Shown here piece after piece: positions 11,552-22,970 of a DNA stretch of 64,000 nucleotides (positions are counted from its first letter, which is position 1; each line of letters begins with the position of its first letter). This stretch comes from Echria macrotheca (Eukaryota > Ascomycota > Sordariomycetes > Sordariales > Schizotheciaceae): NCBI GenBank assembly GCA_030411725.1, contig MU839827.1, positions 3,603,027 to 3,667,026 of the forward strand, read 5' to 3'. The position numbers were made by a program, and so were the translations under genes. The notes below the pieces were generated by a model that saw only the letters and a list, made by a program, of their open reading frames with translations, did not search any database and was not told where the DNA came from.

Positions 11552-14500
11552 TCACAAATAGAGACTATTGAACGACACAATGTCCCTCTTCACCTTGGAC
11601 AGGCTCACCTCAAACTTGTCCTTGAGCTCCTCGCTCCCCATAACCTTGGCCGCCTCGCCCATCTGCCTCAGAAGCTCCTCCAGACGGCGGAATAGGCGGA
11701 TCAGAGACCCTTCATACACAGTCGTCATTTTGCTAGCCCAGGTCAGCACACGTACCATACAGTCTTCCATCAGCGACTTACCAAATTTCCGAAAAGGGCT
11801 TCCCATTCGCCCATGCCAGTACCGTCTCCATCAGCTGGAACCTCAGACTCTGGACGTACTCATCCTCGTTCACGTCGAGCTTGCTCTCGGCGCTGACCTT
11901 GGCGATGATGCGAGCCTGCGCCTGGATCTCGCGGTACGGCTTGGCCAGCTCGTCCTTCAACGGATTCTTCAACTCGATCCTCTCATCAAAAATGAAACAG
12001 CTGAGCACAGCCGCACAGACCTCGGGAGTGAGCTCGTTGAAGAATCGGTTGAACAGCAGCTCGGCCAGGAGCAGCTCGTGGCCCTCCGTCGACGAGATCT
12101 CGCAGGCCACACGGGCCTTCATCTGGACGACTTCAGCCTCGTTGATGAAGCCCAGCCGGCGAAGGACCCGCTTCCTCGACTTCAACTCGTCGAGCTGCGA
12201 CACGCTGTGGGCTTTCTGGACCAGCTTCTTTTTCTCCTTGATCTTCTCCGCAAGCGAGACTTTGGTCGAGTACTGCTGCCACAGCTCCGGCAGCAAGGGT
12301 GACCCGTGGAGAGGGTTCGCTACCAGACGGGATTCGAGAACCTCGATCTTCCGCAGAAGCTTCTTAAATGATTCGTCGGTGATGCCCATGCTCTCGACCG
12401 GATCAAGGATAGGGATGCCGTCAGGAAAGCGTCGATCGACTTCCTCCAGCGAAGCCCCCGCTGCGTCCATGTCCGACTGGTTTGATATCTTGCCTGGAAG
12501 GAAAACCCGAACCTGGCTCAGTGCCTTTAGGCAAGACAGGAGACATGGCACGACCTCCCATCGGCCGTCAGTTCCCGGTTTCTCCGGCTTGATGCCGCCG
12601 GGGACGGCCGCGAGCGGTTTCACGGCAGGATCAAGCTTGGCGCTGTCGGCCGAGAGCCTGAGCAGCACGTCGACAAAATACGACTCGTTTGGCGGAAATG
12701 AGGGCTCGCCAGCCTTCGGGGCCTTGCGCGGTACGAAGTTCACGACGATGCCCCAGCCAAACTCGACCCCGTCTGGCGTCCTGATGTTGACAACACGGCC
12801 AGGCTGGAGGAATTCCAGGCAGTACTGAGGTTGTTGAATGACAGCGATCATATCTTTGCTATACTCTTCAACCTGAGAGCGAAGGGTGTAGTAGTCCTTG
12901 ACAGTGCTCTCATCGGGGATAACTAGGCTGTCTTTCTCTTGCTGCAGAGCTATCAGCTCCTTCTCTAGCTGCGGAACGCTGGCTGCGTTTTGGAACTGAA
13001 AGAAGCATCGCTCCAGCATGTACTCGGGCGAGATGGCCTCGATACGCAGGAGGTTGAGCACCATGTTGTATCCGAGATAGAAAGCCGAGTTGAGCCGGTC
13101 TTGCTGTCCGACGACAATGGCCTTGGCAGTGTCGGGTTCAAGTTTGTCGTCAATCATCATGATGACGATACCTCGATCATCGAGACCACGTCGACCAGCG
13201 CGGCCGGCCATCTGCACGTACTCGGACGAGGTGAGTGGCCTCCGCTGGACTCCATCCCACTTCGTAACCTGTGTGAAGACAACGGTTCTCGCCGGCATGT
13301 TCAGACCAATGGAGAAGGTCTCGGTTGCAAAAAGAACCTTAATCAAGCCTTCTTGAAACAAAATCTCAATGATTTCCTTGAGAATAGGCAACAGGCCGGA
13401 ATGATGCACGCCGATGCCCTTTCGCAAGAGCGGCAGAATATTGCTGATCTGCGGTAGGGTCTTGTCTTCGTCTGACAACGTCCGGATGCCGTTCTCGAAA
13501 ACTTTGTCGACCATGTCAACCTCGTCAGGCGCATTGTATTTTGCGTCCGAACATTTAAGCGCCAGCTGCTCGCATTCCCTCTTGCTGAAGTTGAACACAA
13601 TGACGGGCTGGAATTTTCTCTTCATGATCATCTTGATGATCTTGCTGATGTCGGACTTTTCCTCCGACTTGTCGCCGCCCTTGTTGGTCTTTTTGTTTTT
13701 CCCCTTGCCCTTTTGACGGGCACGCCAGTCGGCAGGGTCAGAACCTTTGTTTTCTTCCACCAGCGCCATGGCTTGGTTGAAGTTGTTGTCCTTGAAGTTG
13801 CCCTTTTCGTCCACAATCAGGAGAATGCCCTTCCCTCCGGCCGGGAAGAAGTAGTTTTGCAGGGGGGTTGGCCGGAAGTCAGTGTAGACAACGTGGCAGG
13901 CCTGCCGGTGAATTTTTGCAATCCATTCTGCGAACTGGAATGCGTTGGGAATTGTAGCTGACAAGAAAACATAGCGGACCTTGTCAGGCAGGAGGATGAT
14001 GGTCTCTTCCCAGACCACACCCCGCGTCTTGTCTCGCATGTAGTGGATCTCGTCAAAAATAACCCAAGCCACCTCGCGCATGATTTCGGAGCCCCGGTAC
14101 AGCATCGAGCGCAGAATCTCGGTCGTCATGACAAGACAGCTTGCCGTGGGATTGATAGTAACATCGCCCGTCATCAAACCGACATCACCAAACTCGGCTT
14201 CAAAGTCTCGGTATTTTTGGTTGCTCAAGGCTTTGATAGGGCTGGTATAGATGACCCTCTGGTTCTTCTTCAGACACTGCGCGATGGCGTACTCGGCCAC
14301 GACCGTCTTGCCGGCACTGGTATGCGCCGACACGAGGACGCTCTCTTCTCGCTCAATCGAAGCGATGGACAAGCTCTGGAAGGGGTCGAGTTTGAAAGGG
14401 TAGGTCCGCGCCGGCTGTTCTGGGGGCTTGTGGTCGGAGAGGGGAATGTAGTCGTATTCGAGGTCGGGCGGGAGGGCGACCTGGTGCTGGATATTGTGAG

Positions 14501-14795
14501 ACAGGACGAGCGATTCCGCCTCTTGTGCTGGCGCAAATCCGGATGCCGCATTAAGTTCTCTTGATTCCGCCGTTTGAAAAGAATCGGTGATGAAGGGCTC
14601 CGCGCTGACATTTTTCTTGCGCCGCTTGCTGTCTCCCTGGGTCTCGGCTGCGGATTCTTCCCCGGCGGTAGGAACATCTTCGTCAATTGAAGTTGCTTGG
14701 TCGATAATATCGCCATCGGCGTCCACGGCAGGCTCGGCCTTCCTTTTTTTCTGCGGGCGCGTAGGCTCGTCAAAGACCCCAAAGAGGTCGTCCAT
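11552..14795 (-). CDS. MTR4: exosome-associated DExH RNA helicase Mtr4 (FRH in Neurospora)
   Basis: Two exons (14795-11782 and 11732-11552) encode 1064 aa. The 49-nt intron has GTAAGT, GCTGAC and CTAG, and rebuilds the family motif SEICKMT...VYEGSLIR. Motifs in order: Walker A AHTSAGKT (157-164), SPIKALSNQKYRDF, the DEIH box (248-251), SATIPN, the ETFSIGLNMPA motif and QMAGRAGRRG. These are followed by the KOW/arch region and the C-terminal DSHCT helical domain ending in RRLEELLRQ and SLYL. Mtr4 unwinds RNA for the nuclear exosome within TRAMP. In Neurospora the same protein, FRH, also stabilises the clock protein FRQ, so a clock role here is inference. The start MDDLFGVFDE matches the family. 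It is divergent from TSC13. Confidence 0.96.
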
Positions 14796-15291
14796 GGTGG
14801 CGGGGGCGATGATGCAGATCGATGTTGCTGATTAGTGTGATCGGAAAGGTGAGAATTTAAAGAGATACCAGACTCCAAGTCAAAGCTCTACATAGTGCTG
14901 CAGAGCGACCAGGGAGAAGATGGCGGCAAGTCGAGCTGCGGTTGGGATGGTCGATAAACTTATCGGCAGAAAAAAGTTGCGAGATCGAGGTGGGATTCTG
15001 GGCAGAAAGTTCGAAAGTGGCGGGTCCAAGTGGGCGGTGAGACTTTCGAGAGAGCTCTCCGCACGGGCCTCTTTGAGCTGCAAGCAGGGTGGACCGGGCC
15101 CTTCAGCAACAGTTACCCCTGTCAATTTCGAGCCGCCGAGGCTGCTTTTTGTGCTGCGTCGCGTCATCCACTCTTGTCGAAAATTTACTTAAGGGCTGAC
15201 GGCTGACTGAAGATTCAGGACAGTCTTTTTCTGTGCATTTTCTGGTTAGTGCTTTCGATCAGGGAGCAATTGAACCGAAAGACACGCGAAG
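14796..15291. promoter_or_regulatory. divergent promoter region of MTR4 and TSC13
   Basis: 496 bp between two head-to-head housekeeping genes. No specific element was identified. Confidence 0.45.
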
Positions 15292-16296
15292 ATGGCAGCG
15301 AATATTACCCTTAAGCTCTCCAACAGAGCCCCGAAAAAGCCAATCAAGAAGCTCCCAAACACGATCGAACTGCCCCGCGATGCCACCGTCGAGGACGCCA
15401 AGGTCCAGATCGCCAGGCAAACCGGCTTCAATGACTTCAATCGCATCGGCCTGTTCGATCCCATCACCAAGAAGACGCTGAAGAACCGAAAGGCGCTCAT
15501 TACGGACGAGGCCAATGTCATGTCGGCGGGCGAGCTGGTCGTCAAGGATCTCGGTTCGTCGTGGCCGTCTTACCAACACCAGAACTACTACTGACTGATG
15601 CCAACAGGACCCCAGATCGCATGGCGCACCGTGTTCGTTATCGAATACTTTGGGCCCATCCTCTTCCACGCGCTCATCCCCTACCTCCGGCCGTACATCT
15701 ACCGCTTCCAACCGTTCGTCTACAAGAACGAGGTCGAGACGCCTATGACGCAGGTCCAATGGATCCTGTTTGCCATGTTCCAGCTTCACTTCCTCAAGCG
15801 CGAGTTCGAAACGCTCTTCGTGCACAAGTTCTCGGCCAACACGATGCCGGCGTTCAACATCTTCCGCAACTCGGCCTTCTACTGGCTGCTTGCCGGTGTC
15901 TTGTCGGCCTGGCACATCTACGCTCCCGGATCCCTTACCGATCGGAATGAGCTTACGCCTCTCGACTATTTCGGCATTGCACTCTTTGTCATTGGCGAGA
16001 CGTGCAACTGGATCGTACATCAGCACCTGGCCAGCCTGCGGAAGCCGGGCGGCACGGAGAAGGGCATCCCGAATTGTATTGGAAGCAACCTCGTAACGAG
16101 CCCGAACTACATGTTTGAGGTGTTGGCGTGGGTGGGTGTGATTGCCATCAGCCGCAGCTGGGCGGTTGTCATTTTTATTGTGAATGGCATCGTCTATATG
16201 CGGGACTGGTCGCGGGGCAAGGAGAAGGCGCTGCGTGCCGAGTTTGGCGACCGGTACAAGAAGAAGCGGTACACCATGCTTCCTGGTCTTATCTGA
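15292..16296 (+). CDS. TSC13: very-long-chain trans-2-enoyl-CoA reductase Tsc13
   Basis: Two exons (15292-15553 and 15608-16296) encode 316 aa, close to the 310 aa of the yeast enzyme. The 54-nt intron has donor GTTCGT, branch CTGAC and acceptor ACAG, and joins KDL to GPQIAWR. An N-terminal ubiquitin-like region (1-85) precedes a multi-span membrane domain of the steroid 5-alpha-reductase type. That domain includes VFVIEYFGPILFH, the EFETLFVHKFS block, NCIGSNLVTSPNYMFEV and the C-terminal YKKKRYTMLPGLI. It catalyses the last, NADPH-dependent step of each very-long-chain fatty-acid elongation cycle in the ER, supplying sphingolipids. Confidence 0.95.
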
Positions 16297-16605
16297 TGGT
16301 CTTGGGGGTTATATATCGATCTTACGCTGTGAAGCGTGACTAGTTGCGAGGAAGGAAACACCTCGAGCCCGGGCTCAAGATGAACTATGCCAGGAGGTAA
16401 TAAGGCGTTGGCCCTGGAAAGGTACCGCAACGTATGAGTTGTATAGCGGAATTCGGAGATATCTGACATTGCTAGCCGCCATGAAAATATAAAGAATTGG
16501 AAATCAAAAAGACACACTGCCATCCCAAGAAACCGTTGCCGTGGTATCCTATATATATAGAAAGTCATAAGTCGTAACCTCGTTCAAACAAAACATGACC
16601 ATGAA
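16297..16605. other. convergent 3' intergenic region
   Basis: 309 bp between convergent stop codons of TSC13 and the BLOC-1 subunit gene. Nothing beyond presumed 3' UTRs was seen. Confidence 0.5.
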
Positions 16606-17637
16606 TCAAACACCGCCATAGGCCATCTCAGGTGGTGGCGACTCAGGAAGAGGCACCATCTCCGGCTCCTCCACTTTATGAACACCCTTCCCATTCCCAT
16701 TCAAAATTGGCTTCTTCCCATTCATCTCCCCCTCACCCATAACCACATCTCCATCCCCATCATACTCACCACCCCGTCCATTCTTCTTCCTCCCATCCCT
16801 CCCACACTCACACCCCTCAGGACACTCACTCCCACTCCACTCACTCCCCGTCTCTCCATCGTCATCCTCACTATCCCCATCCCTCACAACCCTCAACGTC
16901 TCCTCGATGATCAAGAACTCTCTTTCCAACATCTCAGCCCAGTTCTGCACATTCCCAATCTCCTTAACCTTGCGCGTATGCTCCGTCGCCAGCCTCGCGA
17001 GCTTGTCGTTTTCTTTGCGGAGCCCGTCGATCGCGCGCCCGACGTCCCGCTCCTGTCTCTCGATGGCCGCGTTGTTCGCGTGCAGCTGCGCCGCGCGCCC
17101 GGACAGCTCGCGGTCGAGCATGTTGCCTATCGACGCCACCACGGCGTTGCGCGCTTCTTCTATCTGGCGCTGCGAGGAGGGGAGCATGACGGGAGGAGGA
17201 GGAGGAGGGGAGGAGGTGGAGGTTGTGGTGGTGGATGTATTGGTGGTTGTGGTGGAGGGGCGCGGCGTTGGTCCTTGTCCTGGGCCTGGGCCTGGTCCGG
17301 GGTGGGGATGGTGAGACTGAGGATGAGATTGTATGTGAGACTGAGGGTGAGATTGAAAATGGGGATGGGCATGGTGAATGACTCCGGGAAAGGCGTGGGC
17401 GCGCGGCGAGGAGACGGAAGAGGCGGAGGTGTTGGACGGGAGGCCCGGGGATGAGACGCTGGGCCGCGCGCTGCTGCTGCTGCTCCGGGACGTGTTGGTG
17501 TTGGTCGCCGTCGGGGTTGGCGAGCCCGTTGAAGTCGACTTGGACGTCGTCGAGGCGGCGGACCCGGTCGCCGCGGCGGTGGCGGTCGTGACCGAGGCCG
17601 GCGCCGGCTGCGCGGAGCGGAAGAGGGACGAGAACAT
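16606..17637 (-). CDS. BLS1: BLOC-1 subunit 1 / GCN5L1-like protein with long low-complexity arms
   Basis: Single exon, 343 aa. The recognisable core lies at about residues 158-250. It is a predicted coiled coil that ends in KVKEIGNVQNWAEMLEREF, matching the signature KEIGDVENWARSIE of BLOC1S1/GCN5L1. BLOC-1 subunits act in endosomal sorting and vesicle tethering. The 150 residues before the core are Ser/Thr/Pro-rich with His-Pro-Gln and Gly-Pro repeats. The tail is acidic and Gly-rich. Both arms are far longer than in animal BLOC1S1 (about 125 aa). The assignment rests on the short core, so it is good but not certain. Confidence 0.78.
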   Translation of the reverse strand: MFSSLFRSAQPAPASVTTATAAATGSAASTTSKSTSTGSPTPTATNTNTSRSSSSSARPSVSSPGLPSNTSASSVSSPRAHAFPGVIHHAHPHFQSHPQSHIQSHPQSHHPHPGPGPGPGQGPTPRPSTTTTNTSTTTTSTSSPPPPPPVMLPSSQRQIEEARNAVVASIGNMLDRELSGRAAQLHANNAAIERQERDVGRAIDGLRKENDKLARLATEHTRKVKEIGNVQNWAEMLEREFLIIEETLRVVRDGDSEDDDGETGSEWSGSECPEGCECGRDGRKKNGRGGEYDGDGDVVMGEGEMNGKKPILNGNGKGVHKVEEPEMVPLPESPPPEMAYGGV

Positions 17638-18133
17638 GTCGGGCCGGTGCTTTGTCTAGATATATACGGATGGGTGAAACCTCAGGTAGGTAGGTATCCA
17701 CTAGACCTCACGACGGCGACAACTACGTATGCGGTCTCCAACACTCCCGCAGTGTCGAGTCCTCAGCTGATGGACTGAGAAAGTGCGGGGAAGTGAGCGC
17801 AGTGAGCGACCGCAGTGAGGGGAACCAGCCTCGACGATAACATTAAAAGTTAAATTCCTGGCGCCTACCCGTACCTTACTGAATACAAAATCCTTCCCTG
17901 GAGAAATCCATACAGATGTCAAACCCCCAGTAAAATGCACCTAAGCACAAATGCCATCCTTTAATGCCCGGGTATCCCGAATATGCTACGCTACGCCCCA
18001 TGCTGTCGATATGAACACCCTTGAGGTCCTTGAAGCAATGAAAACCTCCCCCATATAGCCTATCAATACACCATCTACAAATAAAGCTGTCCATCAACTC
18101 CGTCCGGTCCAGCACCGTTGCCAAAGCGCCGAC
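17638..18133. other. intergenic: BLS1 promoter side and SOG2 3' side
   Basis: 496 bp between two minus-strand genes. A short direct repeat lies at about 17787-17820 (three CAGTGAG-type units spaced 8-10 bp). No gene was seen. Confidence 0.45.
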
Positions 18134-21089
18134 TCAGAACCCGACTTTGCTCCCGTTATTGAGCCGGAAAGACAGCGGACCCATCGGACCCGGACTAAGG
18201 GCTGACGATGGTGTCAGGATTCCGTCGTGCGACGAGAGCGTGCTGTTCATCGAATTAAGACTGGCCGCCGTTGATGTCGAGTTCATCGTCCCCGTCCTCG
18301 ACGAAGCCAGACCGCCCATCGATATCAGAGTATCGGCTCGCTCAAAGACATTCCCCGTAAAGGCCGCCGCGAACGACCCGCTCTGAGGTGTCGATGGCAC
18401 CGTCGCCTGGACAGCAGGCCCAAGAGCCGCGCTCTGAGGCGTCATGGGGAGCGGCCCAGGCGTGTTGGCCTGGCCACTACCGTAAGGGCTCGACAGATTC
18501 ACATCTGCGCTGTACATCCTGGCAAAGTACGCCCAAGGCGAGCCAAGCATGAGATCCCAAGTCTCCTTCATACTCTGATGGATCGGCCGCAGCCTCAGCT
18601 TGGTATCCAGCGGCAACTGGATATCATTCTGAACCTGCATGCTCTTGCGGATAAACTTGTGCCACGAGTCGACAAACGTGTTGCATAGTCCCCAGAAGGC
18701 CGGCTGCGTTCGGATCCCCGGCTCGTTCAGCTTGATGGATGAGAGTCTCGACTTCAGCCATTCGGTTTGCTGGATGGACGTGTTGCACTTAGCGATCAGA
18801 GCCTTCCAGCACTGGATGACGTGATCCGAGGCCCGGTAGGCCATCGCGCTTCGCATCGACGACGTAAACTGCGCATTCAGGTTGGGTAAGACGCGCATGA
18901 GCATGTCTGACGATCTCTGCAGCGACAAGAATATCTTTTCAAAGGCGCGGTCCTCCTCCGTGAAGTCACCATTCAATCCCCGACCAGTACCAATAGAAAC
19001 AAATGATTCGCCCGATCGTGGCGTCGCTGCGCTGATAGTCGCGGTCCGTCCGGTACCGTTGATGTAGGCCATGGGAACATCCGTAGCCACACGCAGGTTG
19101 TTCGAGCTGTACATCGTCGGTCCATTCCGTGGCCTTCCGTTCGACAGGCCCTTGTCAAGGCTTGGGGCATACGAACTCTCCCGCGAGTGCTGTGGACGAA
19201 GCGTATTTTCCGTCTCGGCTTGCAGGTCGATACTCGGAGGCGCCTCCTTGGGCGGAACTTGCGAACAGGTAACACGTAGCTCCATGATGCTGTTATAGAG
19301 CATCGTCAAGAGCGTTCTGATATACCGGGGGTCGCCGTTGTCGAGGAAGAGATCCACATTGCTCATCAAGAGCGAGCACACATGCGTGTATGCGTTGACC
19401 AGCGTAATACACGCCCTCTGGACGTTCTCGTTCTCTCGTGGGCCGTACGAATCTTCGCCTGCCAATGGATCATGCTTCTGGATTTCGACCTCGAGCTGCT
19501 CGACATGCCCATTAGTGTTGTAGAAGACAATCTCGAGATTTGACCGCCGCGCCGTGCCGTCATTCGCAAGACTCATCAGCATCTGGATCATGGGATGGAT
19601 CTGGAAGATGGAGTACAAAATCCCTTTCGCCGACTCGACCACCGGGTCGAAAACCTTGGACTCTCGTTTCCGCTCTGGCAGGATGGAAAGTCTGCGCACG
19701 TAGACTGGCCGCTGCAGGGACGAGTCGATGGAGCCCGCCGAGTTTGGGCTTTTGACTTGCATGGCAGCTCCGCCTCCTCCCTGCATGGCCGAGCCGTGGC
19801 TCAAGCCGCGATAATGACTGAACCGGTTGTTAACTTCGGTCTCGTCGAGCGTACTTAGACCCGAAGGCTTTTTGGAAACGATGCCCATCCGACGCGATCT
19901 GCTCTCCGACCTTTCGCGGCTGGTGGTCTGAATGATAGTTTCCGAATTGCTGCGGACGCGTTCGTTCGGATTGCCGATGGTCAGCGGCATGACGCCTGGT
20001 CTTCGCTGAGCTGTGTTTTGTTGCGACAAACCGCGGTAATGAGAACGAGTGGGAATGGGTGGTGGGCGAGGAAGCGCCGGAGAGCTGGGGACATCGTTGC
20101 CATTGACCTTGATGGGAAACCGGCCGCTGAAGACCCGCTTGATGGTAGGCCGTGGTGTTTCGGTGCCCTCGGCAGGGTCTTCACTCGGCGAGTCGCCATC
20201 TCCCCGGCCATTGAGGCTCGCAGCTTTCTTCAGAAACTTCTTGATCCGCGCAGTGACCGCCACGTCCGTCTTGTCGCTCTCATTCAACGCCACTCCGTTC
20301 TGTACCCCAGCGAGTCCCACCATGTCAGGCGGGGGGAACACTAACGGGTTGTTTCCGAGCTTGACCATTGATAATGATGGCATGTCTGCGAGGCAGAGCG
20401 GCAATTCCGTGATTTGATTGTCTCGCAAGGAAAGCACCTTAAGTGATGACATCCTCGCTATGTCGGGAGGCAGCACTTGGATCATATTTCCTCGCAGGTC
20501 CAAAATCTCGAGCGACTTCAGATCACAGAGCTGGTCACCCGATTTAGTCATTCACACACCCTTTACCGGACCAAGCTCGTGGACTTACCGCCAGAGGGAA
20601 TTCCTTTATCCTGTTCTGCCGCACGTTCAGATAGCGGAGGGATGTGCACTCGGCGAATCTCGCGGGAAACGACTGGAGCAGATTGTGTGAAAGTGCAAGC
20701 CTGAGTACGCCACCAAGTTAGCCGTGGATCAACACGGTAGGACTTCCGGGACTGTACCGCTCTAGCTCATCCTTTATTATGTCGACAATCTCCTCTGGCA
20801 GCGTCTCGATTCCCTTCCTACTAAGATCGATCGTGAGTCCCGGCACGAGATTGTCGCTCACCCCATTAGCTTCGGCAGCCTTTGCTTCATTTTCGTGTGC
20901 CACCCTCATCGCCTCTCTCGCCAGAGCCAGGACCTGGCCTGACGAGAGAGGCGCCGTCGATGACAAGCTCGGATCCGGACGCGCATCCCGAACACGGGGT
21001 ACCGGTGGCGGAGGGTTCGACAAAGCCGCGGCCGCGACAGCCCGGCGGGCCTGTGCCGGGTTTTCGGGCAAGCCCCTCGGGCGCTCCAT
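18134..21089 (-). CDS. SOG2: leucine-rich repeat RAM-network protein Sog2
   Basis: Three exons (21089-20758, 20700-20589, 20530-18134) encode 946 aa. The introns are 57 nt (GTACAG, GCTAAC, CTCAG) and 58 nt (GTAAGT, GACTAA, CCAG). Splicing rebuilds an unbroken series of leucine-rich repeats at about residues 85-205: DLSRKGIETLPEEI, LALSHNLLQSFPARF, LRYLNVRQNRIKEFPLA, LEILDLRGNMIQVLPPD, LKVLSLRDNQITELPLC. The region from about 430 to 830 fits the fungal RAM-signalling domain, with QIHPMIQMLMSLAN and the FEKIFLSLQRSSDMLMRVLP helix. Sog2 works with the NDR kinase Cbk1 in polarised growth and cell separation. The linkers are Ser/Arg-rich with many possible phosphosites. Confidence 0.92.
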
Positions 21090-22970
21090 CGCTCTTAGCC
21101 TCTCTTTCTCTTATTCTCTTTTTTAATCCAATTAATGATGATCCTCCAATGACAGCTCCTTAGCACAGGACCTCAGGCACACCGGCGCCCGGCACCAACC
21201 GCGACCACCTTGACGCTTGGGCAACTAAGTATTCGGACGATCGGTCGCAATTAACGATCACCGGGTGATTAGGTGTTTAGGGCAATTGGCAGCGGTATTC
21301 CCGTCGAAATCGGCAGCTCATGGCAAGGTCGACCGAGATGGGACGAGTTGACGAGGCGCGACGGAGCGGTGTAGCGGACGCAAAGGGACACGCAGGAGGT
21401 GTGTTTGCTGGCGACTCGTGAGCTGGATGGCCTCGCGGGCAATCGGACGCGCCGGTGGTCGTGGATGCGTGTCGAGGCCAAAGAACAGCCGGAGAAACAC
21501 AGAGTGGCAGCGAGGAATCGAAAAAGCTTTTCCTCGGTGTCTGACGGCTCCTGTCTGTCAGGTAGCAAAAACGTCAAAGATAGGGGTTAGCGTAGAGACA
21601 CCATTTGGGCCGCTTGGCACGGCGAATCAACCAGGGTCGCAGGGGGTGACCCACCATCGACAGGCGCGACCGGGAGTAGCACCCCCTTCTCGACGTGCTG
21701 CCTGGGGCGTGCCTGTAAGGAAACGGGCAAAACCCGTCTGGCGCGGCACGACCTGCAAGGGACGACGCAAGACGCTGCTCCAGGAGCCAACTCTGGGGGA
21801 CTTGTCTCCGCTGATTGGCCGTGTGGCTCAACACTGACCTGGAGCAGCGTCGACAAAACACCAAACATCCACCCGTCTGGAGAGATGAAACGATCGTGGA
21901 ATACCACCATAAACGGCGACCCGGCCGCCGCCCAAATTGCGGCTGACGGGGATCGAGTCTCGAACCTGGCAGTCGTTATCGCGTACCGGGTCTATTTCAG
22001 GATCTCCTCGGTGTAACCAGGGCGGGAATTGAGCCAAACCGCTTCTGCGGCTGTCTCGATATTGGTCTTTCCATCTTTTCCCGGTGCCATGTCGTCCCAC
22101 CTGCTTCTGGGATTCTAGGTATATACCTGCTTTATTCTTTGTCGAGCCCAGGAGAAACGTTACCGAGTCAGCAATTGTGTATGCAAAACCGCCATTCTCT
22201 TGGCCGCAGCCTGACAACCCGGCTTTGAAACGAACGAGTGTGCCGAGCCTCGGTTTTACCATGTTGCCTTCGAGACGGGTCTCGACGACAGCCACGTTGG
22301 GTATGGATCTGTTGATGATCTGTTCCAAGGCTCAGTCTGTCATGCCGCGTCCCGAGGACCCTCAAAGGGAGTAAGCAGTGGGCCTTTCCGAACGAATACT
22401 AGATGCAAGCGGTGCCGTGATATCATACTGGGCAAATAGATTCCTCCAACCGTCGAATTGTTTGATGAACTGAAACTCAGCGTTCACGTGAGCATACCTT
22501 GAACTTGGCGGCGATCCTTATGGGCAGATTGAGCGGTAACGGGACCAATCGCTTATTAAATATCGAAATAGACCGGTTGATATTCTCAATCTTGATCAGA
22601 AATAGGCCAGATGAGAGGCAACAGAAATGTCGAAAGGCAGAGTGGACGTCCTGCTTGATCATGATGACTGCCTGTAGGCGACTGGTTGCCAGGCCGAGGT
22701 GGGGGCGGACAGCGCTTTCCCCGCCTATCACCACAGCACGCGACTCTGCCTGAGATCACAGTTTTGACAACCAAACGGAAGGAACTGACCAGAGAGTCAT
22801 AACGACGAGAGCATGATGCCGCCAACTGACTTCACACCTGATCAAGAAGTAAAGCGCCTGTTACACACTCATCTAAAGCAATGAGCCGCGAGCCACAGCC
22901 GCCAAGCTGGTTGGTCGTTTACAATCCCATTGCTTTGCTTTCGTTGCGCCCCTGAGATCCGCCTGTCGAG
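21090..22970. promoter_or_regulatory. long divergent intergenic region between SOG2 and the RecQ gene
   Basis: 1.88 kb between two head-to-head start codons, one of the largest gaps in the window. Open frames of up to about 165 codons exist on both strands but show no domain or consistent coding bias. No RNA gene or transposon remnant was recognised with confidence. Confidence 0.45.

Noticed and set aside
15259..16026. 255-codon frame antisense to TSC13
   Set aside because: It is antisense to a well-conserved enzyme, spans its intron and has no domain.
16678..17454. 258-codon frame opposite the BLOC-1 subunit gene
   Set aside because: It mirrors the low-complexity arms of the minus-strand gene. 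Only the minus strand carries the conserved BLOS1 motif.
21930..22020. Weak tRNA-like sequence with a GGTTCGAGACTC word on the minus strand
   Set aside because: The acceptor and T stems do not pair and there is no A box at a proper distance.
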